This document shows, piece after piece, positions 26,495-34,525 of a stretch of DNA of 64,000 bases. Numbering within the stretch: position 1 is the stretch's first letter; every line of letters begins with the position of its first letter. The DNA comes from Actinomycetes bacterium. Its GTDB lineage: Bacteria; Actinomycetota; Coriobacteriia; Anaerosomatales; JAGXFU01. Both the position numbers and the translations under genes were made by a program. Location of the stretch: the NCBI GenBank assembly GCA_024637115.1, contig JAGXFU010000005.1, forward strand, positions 126,001-190,000, read 5' to 3'. The notes beneath the pieces were generated by a model. It ran no database searches and was not told the origin of the DNA. It worked only from the letters and a program-made list of their open reading frames with translations.

Positions 26495-27466
26495 CTATCC
26501 GACCTCTCTGTCGACACCGAACTGCGACTCGAGCTCGAGACGCCTCGTGCGCCACTGGATGTCCTCTAGCAGCTTACGGTTGGCACCCTGCAGTTCCGCA
26601 ATCAGACCAAAGAGTGCGAGCTGTGCGCCAATGAGAAGGAGCACGGCTGTGAGGATCAGCGACTGGATGTGGCCATCGCCCTGTCCGTTCGCGTAGTAGT
26701 ACACGAAGCGCAGACCAACAACAACGCCCGCAGAAATGAGCACAACACCCGGGGCCATGAAGAAGCGAACCGGCTTGTAGATCATGAAGATGCGCACGAT
26801 GGTCACCAATGAGCGACGCACATATGACCCGATGCTCTTTACCAGTCGCGATGGGCGCAAGTCATCGTTGACCCGAACCGGCACGGAGATCACCTGCATG
26901 CCCGCCCGTCCAGCCTGGATGATCGTCTCGATCGTATAGGTGTACTCCGAGAGTACGTTCAGTCGCAGCGCCGTTTGACGCGTCATTGCGCGAAAGCCGC
27001 TCGGCGCATCGGGGATCTCGGTATCGCTTGCCACGCGAACGGCCCAGCTGCCAAGACGCTGCAGCATCTTCTTGATCGGCGAGAAATGCTCGATCTCCAT
27101 GATCGGCCGCGCGCCGATCACGTAGTCGGCCGAGCCATCGAGAATCGGGGCAACAAGCTTTGGAATATCCGCGGCGCAATACTGATTGTCCGCGTCGGTA
27201 TTCACAATCACATCAGCGCCGAGGCGCAGACACGCATCCACGCCGGCCATGAACACCTTTGCCAGCCCGCTATTGCGCTTCATTCGAACAACGTGATCGA
27301 CACCCAGCGCACGCGCCACAGCAATCGTTCCGTCGGTGCTGCCGTCATCGATGACCAGCCACTCGACCGTGTCGATGCCTTCAATCTCCCGGGGAAGCTC
27401 CGCGAGCGAGATCGGAAGCGCATCCTCCTCGTTGAAGCACGGTATCTGAATAATCAGTTTCGTCAT
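26495..27466 (-). CDS. GT2 glycosyltransferase, DPM1/polyprenyl-phosphate type
   Basis: The 323-residue protein has IQIPCFNEEDALP, WLVIDDGSTDGT, and VNTDADNQYCAADIP with the DxD metal site of GT-A enzymes, followed by GARPIMEIEHFS and a C-terminal pair of membrane helices near residues 230-290. It probably transfers a hexose from a nucleotide sugar to polyprenyl phosphate on the cytoplasmic side, which the neighbouring membrane protein then uses. Its start overlaps the stop of the upstream membrane protein by 4 bp. Confidence 0.87.
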   Translation of the reverse strand: MTKLIIQIPCFNEEDALPISLAELPREIEGIDTVEWLVIDDGSTDGTIAVARALGVDHVVRMKRNSGLAKVFMAGVDACLRLGADVIVNTDADNQYCAADIPKLVAPILDGSADYVIGARPIMEIEHFSPIKKMLQRLGSWAVRVASDTEIPDAPSGFRAMTRQTALRLNVLSEYTYTIETIIQAGRAGMQVISVPVRVNDDLRPSRLVKSIGSYVRRSLVTIVRIFMIYKPVRFFMAPGVVLISAGVVVGLRFVYYYANGQGDGHIQSLILTAVLLLIGAQLALFGLIAELQGANRKLLEDIQWRTRRLELESQFGVDREVG

Positions 27467-29010
27467 GCGCTCTCCACGTCTCGATCTTCTCGGTAAGTCT
27501 CCAAAAGTCCCCCTACAACGTAACCAGCGTATACGAAGATGAGCGGGACGGCATGGAACGCGACCCGCGAGAAGCTATCGGCCGGACTCAGGCGACCGGG
27601 ATGACTCGTTCCGTGCACGGCAATCGCAATCACGAAGAACTGCACAATCGCGTAGAGCATGAGCGCCGGCCACCGCCTGCGCGTCCAAGAACGCCAGGTC
27701 GCGAGCGACAGGGCCACAAGGGCAGCGAGCACATACCAAAGATTGCCGTAGCCACCGGAATGCGTGAGATTGCCGATCATGTTCGCGGACGAAGCCGCAA
27801 AGCCTTCAGGATTTCGTATCGCCATGACGCCGACCAACGCCGCGTTCGCCGCGAGCACCCCGCCAAGAAGCACTCCTCGTCTGCCAAAGAGCCCCCGTGC
27901 GCCCGGCACACGGTCCGCGAACGCCGCAATGAGCCCAACCAGGAGTAGCGCCGCTATGAGTGCGGCGGTCATCTTGCCCGATAGCTTGGGGCCTGTCCAA
28001 AAACCCAAGCGCAGGAGAGCCGTACCGTACACGGCCGCAACAGGCACAAGCAGCCCCGCAAGAAACGTGAGCACCGTACCCGCGCCACGTGCGCGCTCGA
28101 AGCGCGCGATAGCCACCAGTGCGAGGATCCCAAACGCATATGCGAGCCCATCGGGGCGCGCGAGCACCAGACCGGCGGTTGCGACACCTGCCACAAGAAG
28201 CCATGCTCGCTCGGTCGCAGTGGCATCCGGCCCACCATCGCGCGGCATGACCCAGAAGGCCCTGCGCACGGCAAGAACCGCCAATAGTAGATAGCACGCG
28301 GAGATCATGTGGCTGTGAACGTACAGGGTGTGTGCGAGGAATGGTGTGGTGGTCGCGAGCAAAGCCGTCAGCGTGACAGCGAGCGCGGCGCGGATGCCGC
28401 GCGAGAGACGAGCCGAAGAGGCACCGTAGATCTCGATGCCGACCCAGGCGATCACATGCAGCGCAAGCACCGGCCAGACCGTCGCGGTCCAATCGAGCCC
28501 AACGAGGAGATTGCCCGCTATCGTGGACGGTATGAGCGCGCCGTACGCTCCCGTAATGGCAGGTGTGAACCTGCCGGTGTCAAAGAGCCAGATCGCCGAG
28601 GACTGATAGTGAAAGATGCTGTCGTACGCTGCCGCGGTGCGAGCGCTCGCCTGGACCGCCAAGGCGACCGCGGCCAGGGTGGTCGCGGCCGCCGCATACG
28701 TCCACGCCGCGGGCGCCTTGGGCGCGCCGGGAGTCGCAAAGAGATGCCGATCGCCCGCGCGGGGCGCGGCAGTCGCATGCGCGAGCGCGAAGCCGGCGAT
28801 CGCGAACACCGTGAGGGAAGCGAGAACGAGCGGCCACGTCCACGCGTGCCGCAGAAGCGCGCTCGCGCAGGCGACTGCGGTCCACGACAGGAGGCCGATC
28901 GGATAGGCGACGCTGTGGAATGCGACCGCGCCAAGCGGCCGGCGAATCGGAGCGAGGACGAGCCAGCCGAGCGCGAGGGTGAGCAGCGCAAATGCGGCCG
29001 CGGCGATCAC
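27463..29010 (-). CDS. Polytopic membrane protein, possible GT-C glycosyltransferase
   Basis: The 515-residue protein has about 12-14 hydrophobic segments, in a pattern of short loops like GT-C mannosyltransferases. The first extracytoplasmic loop holds AYDSIFHYQSSAIWLFDTG, an acidic and aromatic loop where such enzymes have their catalytic Asp. I cannot name a family. By coupling (4-bp overlaps on both sides) it belongs with the GT2 and could use the lipid-linked sugar it makes. The start is GTG overlapping the stop of the upstream gene. Confidence 0.65.
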   Translation of the reverse strand: MIAAAAFALLTLALGWLVLAPIRRPLGAVAFHSVAYPIGLLSWTAVACASALLRHAWTWPLVLASLTVFAIAGFALAHATAAPRAGDRHLFATPGAPKAPAAWTYAAAATTLAAVALAVQASARTAAAYDSIFHYQSSAIWLFDTGRFTPAITGAYGALIPSTIAGNLLVGLDWTATVWPVLALHVIAWVGIEIYGASSARLSRGIRAALAVTLTALLATTTPFLAHTLYVHSHMISACYLLLAVLAVRRAFWVMPRDGGPDATATERAWLLVAGVATAGLVLARPDGLAYAFGILALVAIARFERARGAGTVLTFLAGLLVPVAAVYGTALLRLGFWTGPKLSGKMTAALIAALLLVGLIAAFADRVPGARGLFGRRGVLLGGVLAANAALVGVMAIRNPEGFAASSANMIGNLTHSGGYGNLWYVLAALVALSLATWRSWTRRRWPALMLYAIVQFFVIAIAVHGTSHPGRLSPADSFSRVAFHAVPLIFVYAGYVVGGLLETYREDRDVESA

Positions 29011-29600
29011 TCGGTGCCCGCCTTGGAGTCAGCGTCCGCAGGCGCAAGATCCTCAGGCACCACATACAGAGCGGTGCCTGTCTCATTGGCATAGAGCATG
29101 TAGCGAGTCGAATTCGTATCCGCCTTCACGGCAAATACCCCGCGCGGGAACTCGAGGATTGTTCCCTGATTCTCCCATGCGGCAATGGTGGATGCCGCTA
29201 CGCGAGGCTCATACGCCGACACGCTGACGTTCCCACCCACGAATGGGGCGATCAATCTGGGATCGATCGTCTGTTGCTCGATATCTGCGAAGGAATCCGG
29301 CTCTACGGCAACGATATCTTTTCGGTCCTCGGGCACGAGCAGCGACTCAACCGGACCGTCTGCAAGCTCACGGGCAGCAATGGCAACGAGTGCGTTGAGA
29401 GTACGGGAGCGTCCCTGTGCTCCCGCTACCTCCGCAAAGCCTGCGGCCGCGATCGGACGTGGAAACGCCCAGCGGGAGGCCAGAGTGGCAACGTCATAGA
29501 GAAGGACCGCCGCGAGCGCGCCTAGCAGCAGGAGCGCAGCGAGTGCGCCTATACGCCCTGATCGAGTCAAGGCATGCTTCGGCCGGACAGTCAGTACCAT
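29007..29600 (-). CDS. Small membrane-anchored hypothetical protein
   Basis: The 197-residue protein starts MVLTVRPKHALTRSGR with a hydrophobic helix (ALAALLLLGALAAVLLY) followed by a soluble C-terminal part with no known motif; the orientation should be N-in with the main part outside. AAGGGGAG directly before the ATG at 29600 makes this start secure, so the first 69 codons of the track ORF are discarded. Its stop overlaps the polytopic protein's start by 4 bp, so it is the first gene of that coupled set and may act with it. No function assigned. Confidence 0.65.
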   Translation of the reverse strand: MVLTVRPKHALTRSGRIGALAALLLLGALAAVLLYDVATLASRWAFPRPIAAAGFAEVAGAQGRSRTLNALVAIAARELADGPVESLLVPEDRKDIVAVEPDSFADIEQQTIDPRLIAPFVGGNVSVSAYEPRVAASTIAAWENQGTILEFPRGVFAVKADTNSTRYMLYANETGTALYVVPEDLAPADADSKAGTE

Positions 29601-29655
29601 TCTCTCCCCTTGCACGTATCCTGATGGCAACTCCGACCGAGATTTGGCCGCTTTC

Positions 29656-31095
29656 TTACTCCTCGGCGGTCGCCTTCTCCGCGCACTCACCTGTCCAGTT
29701 CGGCGGCTCATAGGAACAGTACGGCTCGGCTTCGAGGTAGTCACCGGTGATCTCAAGTGCGCGCGCACGACAGCCGCCGCACACCGCCTTGTATTCGCAG
29801 GCCCCACACTTGCCCTTGAGAAGCGAGTAGTCGCGCAGATCGTTGAACACCTTGGATTCGGTCCATATCTGGGAGAACGGTTGCTCTTTGATATTGCCGA
29901 GTTGCATATCGAAGTAGCCGCATGGCTGGATATCGCCCACGTGGCTGATAAAGCAGAAGGTGATGCCGCCCAGACATCCGCGGGTCATAGCATCGAGGCC
30001 GTACTCTTCGCGCGTGACCTTCTTGCCTTCGGCCTTGGCGAGTTGACGAATGATGCGGTAGTAGTGCGGTGAGTCGGTCGGCTTGAAATGCAGCGGGCTC
30101 GTCTTCTGACGGTGGTATGCCCAGGTAAGCACGCGCTCGTACTCTTCGGGCGGAAGCTCCTGCTCGAGAAGGTCAGAGCCGCGGCCGGTCGGAACGAGCA
30201 TGAAGATGTGGAATGCATCAACGCCCAAATCTTCTGCGAGGTCGTGGATCTCCTCGATCTTGTCGGCATTGAGTGTGGTGACTGTCGTATTGATCTGAAC
30301 ACCCACGCCATGACGCTTGGCGATCTTGATGCCCTCGATAGACTGATCGAAGCAGCCCTCCTGACCGCGGAACTTATCGTGCTCCTCGGCAGTCGGGAAA
30401 TCGATCGAGACCGAAATGCGCGGAATCTTGTGCTCGGCCATCTTGGCAGCGATCTCATCCGTGATCATCGTGGCGTTCGTGCCGATTACCGGCATTGCGC
30501 CCTTCTCATGGCAGTAGTCAACGATGTCCCAGATGTCGGGACGCATGAGCGGCTCGCCGCCGGTCAGGATGATGATCGGGTTGGATATGGTGACGATATC
30601 GTCAACGGTCGTCTTGATCTCATCGAGAGAGAGTTCACCGGAGTAGTGACCAAATTCAGCCGCCGCACGACAGTGAGCGCAACTCAGATTGCAGCTGCGG
30701 GTAATCTCCCAGGCGATGATGCGCGGGGCTTTGATGCCGGTGCGCTCCTGGTAGGCAAGCGCAGCCGGGCCTCCGCCGGGACGAAAGCCCATCGATCGTG
30801 CTCCGCCATGCCGTTGCCGCTCCACACCAGCGGGATGACCACCGGGGTGGCCGCCCGGGTGCCCACCGGGGTGGCCGAGAGGCGCGCCAGGATGGCCGGA
30901 GCCCTCCGCTTCCGCAGGCCGAGGGCGCAGGTCATCCTGGCGCGCCTCTCCCAGCGGCATACCGATGGCAGTCTGACCACACCCGGCCTGGGCGTCGGCC
31001 ATTTCCTGCTCATCGATGGTCGGCTTGTTCTCGCCGAACTCCTCGCCCAGCTCAAGATCGGGGCGGGCGTCTGCGTTGCCTACGTTGTCAGCCAT
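29656..31095 (-). CDS. ahbD: AhbD-type radical SAM haem synthase with repeat-rich N-terminus
   Basis: Residues from about 121 on match AhbD: PRIIAWEITRSCNLSCAHC gives the CxxxCxxC for the SAM-binding 4Fe-4S cluster (Cys 135, 139, 142), TGGEPLMRPD the GGE motif, and KCGACEYKAVCGGC the C-terminal auxiliary cluster cysteines. AhbD removes two carboxyl groups from Fe-coproporphyrin III to give haem b. The first 100 residues are unlike the family, holding five GHPGG-like repeats with His. The ATG has GGAG 11 bases upstream. It is the last gene of the hemA operon. AhbC, NirJ or another SPASM enzyme is the alternative, but the WEITRSCNLSCAHCRA start fits AhbD best. Confidence 0.8.
   Translation of the reverse strand: MADNVGNADARPDLELGEEFGENKPTIDEQEMADAQAGCGQTAIGMPLGEARQDDLRPRPAEAEGSGHPGAPLGHPGGHPGGHPGGHPAGVERQRHGGARSMGFRPGGGPAALAYQERTGIKAPRIIAWEITRSCNLSCAHCRAAAEFGHYSGELSLDEIKTTVDDIVTISNPIIILTGGEPLMRPDIWDIVDYCHEKGAMPVIGTNATMITDEIAAKMAEHKIPRISVSIDFPTAEEHDKFRGQEGCFDQSIEGIKIAKRHGVGVQINTTVTTLNADKIEEIHDLAEDLGVDAFHIFMLVPTGRGSDLLEQELPPEEYERVLTWAYHRQKTSPLHFKPTDSPHYYRIIRQLAKAEGKKVTREEYGLDAMTRGCLGGITFCFISHVGDIQPCGYFDMQLGNIKEQPFSQIWTESKVFNDLRDYSLLKGKCGACEYKAVCGGCRARALEITGDYLEAEPYCSYEPPNWTGECAEKATAEE
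30826..30897 (-). repeat. GHPGG coding repeats in ahbD
   Basis: In-frame G-H-P-G-G type units, each about 12 bases, code for a flexible His/Gly/Pro tract at residues 67-90 of AhbD. Five His lie in 21 residues, so metal binding is possible. Confidence 0.75.
30877..30950. repeat. 18-bp perfect inverted repeat inside ahbD
   Basis: GAGAGGCGCGCCAGGATG at 30877-30894 is matched exactly by its reverse complement at 30933-30950, with a 38-base loop that itself contains GCCCTC/GAGGGC. It lies in codons for the AhbD N-terminal extension. No T-run follows on either strand, so it is not a usual terminator. Confidence 0.85.
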
Positions 31096-31136
31096 GCTTG
31101 GTGCAGCTCCTTAGTCCTGTACGTACCCGGGTCGCC

Positions 31137-32117
31137 CTAGTCCTCGGCCAACCAGCGAGCAGCGTCTTTGGCGTGATACGTGATGATGAGATCGGCACCG
31201 GCGCGCTTGAAGCCGAGCATCGTCTCAAGAACGACACGCTTCTCGTCGATCCAGTCATTGGCAGCGGCCGCCTTGACCATCGCGTATTCGCCACTCACAT
31301 TGTACGCCGCCGTGGGATATCCAAACTCGTCTTTGACGCGACGGATGATGTCCATGTACGCAAGCGCAGGCTTGACCATCACGATGTCGGCACCCTCTGC
31401 GATATCGAGCGCCACCTCGCGTATCGCCTCTTCGCTGTTGGCCGCGTCCATCTGGTAGCCGCGACGATCGCCAAAGGTCGGCGCGCTGTCGGCTGCATCT
31501 CGGAACGGCCCGTAGTAGGCGCTCGCATACTTGGCCGCATAGCTCATGATCGGTATGTCCGTGAAGCCCTCGGCATCGAGTGCGCCGCGTATCGCCATGA
31601 CGCGACCATCCATCATGTCGCTCGGAGCGACCATGTCGGCACCCGCTTCGGCATGGCTCACCGCGGTCTGCGCAAGCATCTCGAGGGTCACATCGTTGAT
31701 AACGCAGCCGTGCTCATCGAGTGCACCACAGTGTCCGTGGCTCGTGTACTCGCACATGCAGACGTCGGTCACGACATAGAAGTCAGGGTCGTAGGCCTTG
31801 ATCGCGCGAATCGCCTCTTGCACGATTCCATCCTCGGCAAACGCACCGCTTCCCGCCTCATCCTTGGTCTCGGGAATGCCAAAGAGGATCACTGCGCGGA
31901 TTCCCAGCGCCTTGAGCTCATCGATCTCGGCAGGGAGCTGATCGAGCGAGATATTGAACACTCCGGGCATAGAGGAAACCTCGCGACGCACCCCTTCGCC
32001 GAACTCGACGAACAACGGATAGATGAAATCAGCGGCCGTCACGTGTGTCTCACGCACCATGGCGCGAATCGACTCGTTGCTGCGCAACCGACGGGGCCGA
32101 TATGCAGGGAATTCCAT
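31137..32117 (-). CDS. hemB: Delta-aminolevulinic acid dehydratase (porphobilinogen synthase)
   Basis: The 326-residue protein has [31 protein letters not shown] with three zinc-binding cysteines, [18 protein letters not shown] with one active-site Lys and [13 protein letters not shown] with the Schiff-base Lys. It joins two 5-aminolevulinates. The zinc type (not the metal-free Asp type) is clear from the cysteine motif. GAGGAG lies six bases before the second of two ATG codons (32117), the start I use. It follows the small membrane protein and precedes ahbD in the hem operon. Confidence 0.95.
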   Translation of the reverse strand: MEFPAYRPRRLRSNESIRAMVRETHVTAADFIYPLFVEFGEGVRREVSSMPGVFNISLDQLPAEIDELKALGIRAVILFGIPETKDEAGSGAFAEDGIVQEAIRAIKAYDPDFYVVTDVCMCEYTSHGHCGALDEHGCVINDVTLEMLAQTAVSHAEAGADMVAPSDMMDGRVMAIRGALDAEGFTDIPIMSYAAKYASAYYGPFRDAADSAPTFGDRRGYQMDAANSEEAIREVALDIAEGADIVMVKPALAYMDIIRRVKDEFGYPTAAYNVSGEYAMVKAAAANDWIDEKRVVLETMLGFKRAGADLIITYHAKDAARWLAED

Positions 32118-32166
32118 CATGCACTCCTCTGTATAGCCATACATTCCACCAGCGAAGGAAACACTG

Positions 32167-32415
32167 CTACTCGACAAACTCCTCGATATCGATGGCAGCG
32201 CCGCCTTCTTTGGTCGTGGACGCGATCTCTGTCGCACCCTCTGACGGCTTGGCTGCGCCGGTCTGGAAATCCACAAGACGCTTGAAGAGCATGACTGCCC
32301 ATATCACAGCAACCATCATGACGACCCAGAACAGCAGGTTCAGAATCGGTCCCGCATACGCCACAAAGCTCTGAAACCACAGATCAAACGCCGAAGGTGC
32401 ACCAACAGTACCCAT
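32167..32415 (-). CDS. Small single-span membrane protein
   Basis: This 82-residue protein has one long hydrophobic helix ([21 protein letters not shown]) and an acidic C-terminal tail ending [16 protein letters not shown] stands before the ATG. No family recognised. Its place between the tRNA-Ala and hemB in the same direction suggests cotranscription with hemB, so a role tied to haem enzymes is possible but unproven. Confidence 0.6.
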   Translation of the reverse strand: MGTVGAPSAFDLWFQSFVAYAGPILNLLFWVVMMVAVIWAVMLFKRLVDFQTGAAKPSEGATEIASTTKEGGAAIDIEEFVE

Positions 32416-32500
32416 ACAACACTCCCTCTCAGAGACTCCCTCTCAGGAGACGCGTTGCCTCTACATGCGCAACACTTTGTCATGTCATTTCTCAAACGCA

Positions 32501-32533
32501 GTCGAGGCGCCCCGTATTGCAGGTCGCCTCGAC
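32501..32533 (-). terminator. Hairpin 3' of tRNA-Ala
   Basis: GTCGAGGCG at 32501-32509 pairs perfectly with CGCCTCGAC at 32525-32533 and lies 10 bases after the tRNA 3' end on the minus strand. The following sequence is only weakly T-rich, so it may be a processing or weak termination site. Confidence 0.5.
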
Positions 32534-32543
32534 AGAATCTACA

Positions 32544-32619
32544 TGGTGGAGATGAGCGGGCTCGAACCGCCGACCTCTGCGTTGCGAACGCAGCGCTCTC
32601 CCAGCTGAGCTACATCCCC
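32544..32619 (-). tRNA. tRNA-Ala, anticodon CGC
   Basis: The minus strand reads GGGGATG at the 5' end and CATCTCC at the 3' end, giving a 7-bp acceptor stem with the G3-U70 pair that identifies alanine tRNAs. The anticodon arm is CTGCG-TTCGCAA-CGCAG, so the anticodon is CGC (codon GCG). The T arm carries GGTTCGAGCC and the gene encodes its CCA end. It lies between hemD and the small membrane protein gene. Confidence 0.97.
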
Positions 32620-32735
32620 ATGGATTGGGCTCTCACCAGCACGTCACACCCGCCTGAGAGCATCCCATAGTCTGCCGAGCGTATCGCTCTTTGTCAATTC
32701 AGAATCTCGAGAGATGGCGACGGCGTCAGATGCCA

Positions 32736-33548
32736 CTACATCTGTCGGCCAAAGCTCGTTGCAATCGCCTCAACAAGCCCGTCCACCGTCGACTTCTCTG
32801 CCTCGATGGGCACATCGTATCCGGCCCTGCGAATCACCGTGGTGGTCACCGGTCCGATACTCGCGGGCATGACACAGGACATCACACGATCCACGTCGAG
32901 TCCGGCATCTGCAACGATGCCAATGAAGTTGGTGAATGTCGAGGGGCTCGTGAAGGTGACTACATCGATATCGCATGCGTGCAGATGACCGAGCACCTCG
33001 GGAAGCACCTTGGCCCGAACCGTGCGATATACCGGCACCACGTTCACATGGCAACCGGCAGCGCGCATCGCGTCGGGAAGGATATCGCGTCCCTTAAGGG
33101 CTCTCGGCACGAGCACACGCACGCCGGTCGTCTCCATGCGCTCGAATGCCTCAACGAGGCCCTCGGCGCGATACTCAGTGGGTATGAGATCCGCCCGTAG
33201 CTTCAGTGCTTCGAGAGCACGCGCCGTCGCCATTCCGACCACGGCGATCTTGCACCCTCGCACATCACTCACGTTTCGTCCCTGCAAGCGCAGGCGGGCA
33301 ACGAAGCGATTCACCGCGTTGGTCGAGGAGAACACGATCCAGTCGTATGAATCCAGGGACGCTATCGCCTTGTCGGTCGGGCCCCAGTCCTCGGGATCCA
33401 CCATCTCGATCACCGGAAAGGAGACGACTGTTGCGCCGAGATCCTTCAGAGGCGCTGCAAGCGCGTCTGACTGATTGGCTGCACGCGTGACAAGCACCGT
33501 GTGGCCGGAGAGCGGCCCGGTGCGAGGTATGGCATTAGCATCAGTCAC
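32736..33548 (-). CDS. hemD: Uroporphyrinogen-III synthase
   Basis: The 270-residue protein has the two-lobed HemD pattern: GHTVLVTRAANQSDALAAPL, DSYDWIVFSSTNAVNRFVARL, and DIDVVTFTSPSTFTNFIGI, the SSP/T-x-x-x-F loop of the second lobe. It closes and inverts ring D of hydroxymethylbilane. It is not fused to the methyltransferase domain CobA, as happens in some anaerobes. The GTG start has GAGGAA nearby and lies about 20 bp after hemC. Sequence identity in this family is low, so the neighbours help the call. Confidence 0.9.
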   Translation of the reverse strand: MTDANAIPRTGPLSGHTVLVTRAANQSDALAAPLKDLGATVVSFPVIEMVDPEDWGPTDKAIASLDSYDWIVFSSTNAVNRFVARLRLQGRNVSDVRGCKIAVVGMATARALEALKLRADLIPTEYRAEGLVEAFERMETTGVRVLVPRALKGRDILPDAMRAAGCHVNVVPVYRTVRAKVLPEVLGHLHACDIDVVTFTSPSTFTNFIGIVADAGLDVDRVMSCVMPASIGPVTTTVIRRAGYDVPIEAEKSTVDGLVEAIATSFGRQM

Positions 33549-33568
33549 GTTATTCCTCGGCCGGGCGG

Positions 33569-34525
33569 TCAGGTCTTGAGCAGGTCGTCAACGTCGTTGG
33601 CTGCGCGCACAGCGGCAAGTACCTTGTCCGCGCCCACCTCAAGAAGGGCAGCCACCATACGGTCGCCGAGTCCGATTGGATCCTCGACGGACCCTTCGAG
33701 CTGGGTACGCAGTACCGTGACGCCATCAACGCTTCCCACGAATCCGTCCATGACCATGCGGTCGCCCTCGACGCGCGCATACGCGCCGATCGGCACCTGG
33801 CACCCACCTTCAAGCTTATTCATGACAACGCGCTCGGCAGTCACACACTCCATGGTCTCGGGATGACCGATCTGCTCCATGACATGACGCATGAATTCGT
33901 CGCTCTCGCGAATCTCGATACCGATCGCGCCCTGTCCGACAGCGGAAACCATCTGCTCGGACGATATGTAGTGCGTGATGCGATCGGCCCAACCCATGCG
34001 GGTGATGCCGGCACTTGCGAGAATGACAGCGTCGAGCTCGCCGTTCTCGGCTTTCTTCATTCGAGTGTCGAGGTTGCCGCGCACATCAACGATCGTGAGG
34101 TCGGGCCGAAGCGCCTTGACCTGGCTGCGACGGCGCAGGCTTGAGGTGCCCAGCTTGGCCCCGTGCGGCAGCGAATCGAGATCGTAGCCTGCGCCACTCA
34201 CGATCGCGTCACGCGGATCAACACGCTCAGGCATTGCGGCAATGAACAGCCCTTCGGGCAGATCGGTGGGGACATCCTTCATGGAGTGCACGCACAGATC
34301 GACGGTGCCCGCCATGAGTTCGACCTCGAGCTCTTTGGTGAACAGACCCTTACCGCCCACCTTGGCAAGTGGCACATCGAGGATCTTGTCTCCGGTCGTC
34401 TTGATGATCTTGAGCTCAACGGGAAGCCCGGTGATCTCCTCGACCTTGCCCTTGATGTACTCGGACTGCCAGAGAGCCAGTTTGCTCCCCCGAGTTCCGA
34501 TTACCAGAGTTGTACGCTCAGACAA
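33569..34525 (-). CDS. hemC: Hydroxymethylbilane synthase (porphobilinogen deaminase)
   Basis: The 318-residue protein has IGTRGSKLALWQSEYIK, KVGGKGLFTKELE, DLCVHSMKDVPTDLPEG, GTSSLRRRSQVKALRPDL, DVRGNLDTRMKK and GGCQVPIGAYA, whose Cys holds the dipyrromethane cofactor. It polymerises four porphobilinogens. The start is TTG overlapping the stop of hemA by 8 bp, with GGGAG six bases upstream; the track start lies 55 codons upstream inside hemA and is rejected. The TTG start may keep HemC levels below HemA. Confidence 0.93.
   Translation of the reverse strand: MSERTTLVIGTRGSKLALWQSEYIKGKVEEITGLPVELKIIKTTGDKILDVPLAKVGGKGLFTKELEVELMAGTVDLCVHSMKDVPTDLPEGLFIAAMPERVDPRDAIVSGAGYDLDSLPHGAKLGTSSLRRRSQVKALRPDLTIVDVRGNLDTRMKKAENGELDAVILASAGITRMGWADRITHYISSEQMVSAVGQGAIGIEIRESDEFMRHVMEQIGHPETMECVTAERVVMNKLEGGCQVPIGAYARVEGDRMVMDGFVGSVDGVTVLRTQLEGSVEDPIGLGDRMVAALLEVGADKVLAAVRAANDVDDLLKT

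Noticed and set aside
30826-30897. CRISPR or tandem DNA repeat
   Set aside because: The short units are in-frame codons of AhbD, without spacers of CRISPR size.
30798-32285. 495-aa plus-strand ORF over ahbD and hemB
   Set aside because: Antisense to two well-supported genes and made of Arg/His-rich sequence typical of GC-rich shadow frames.
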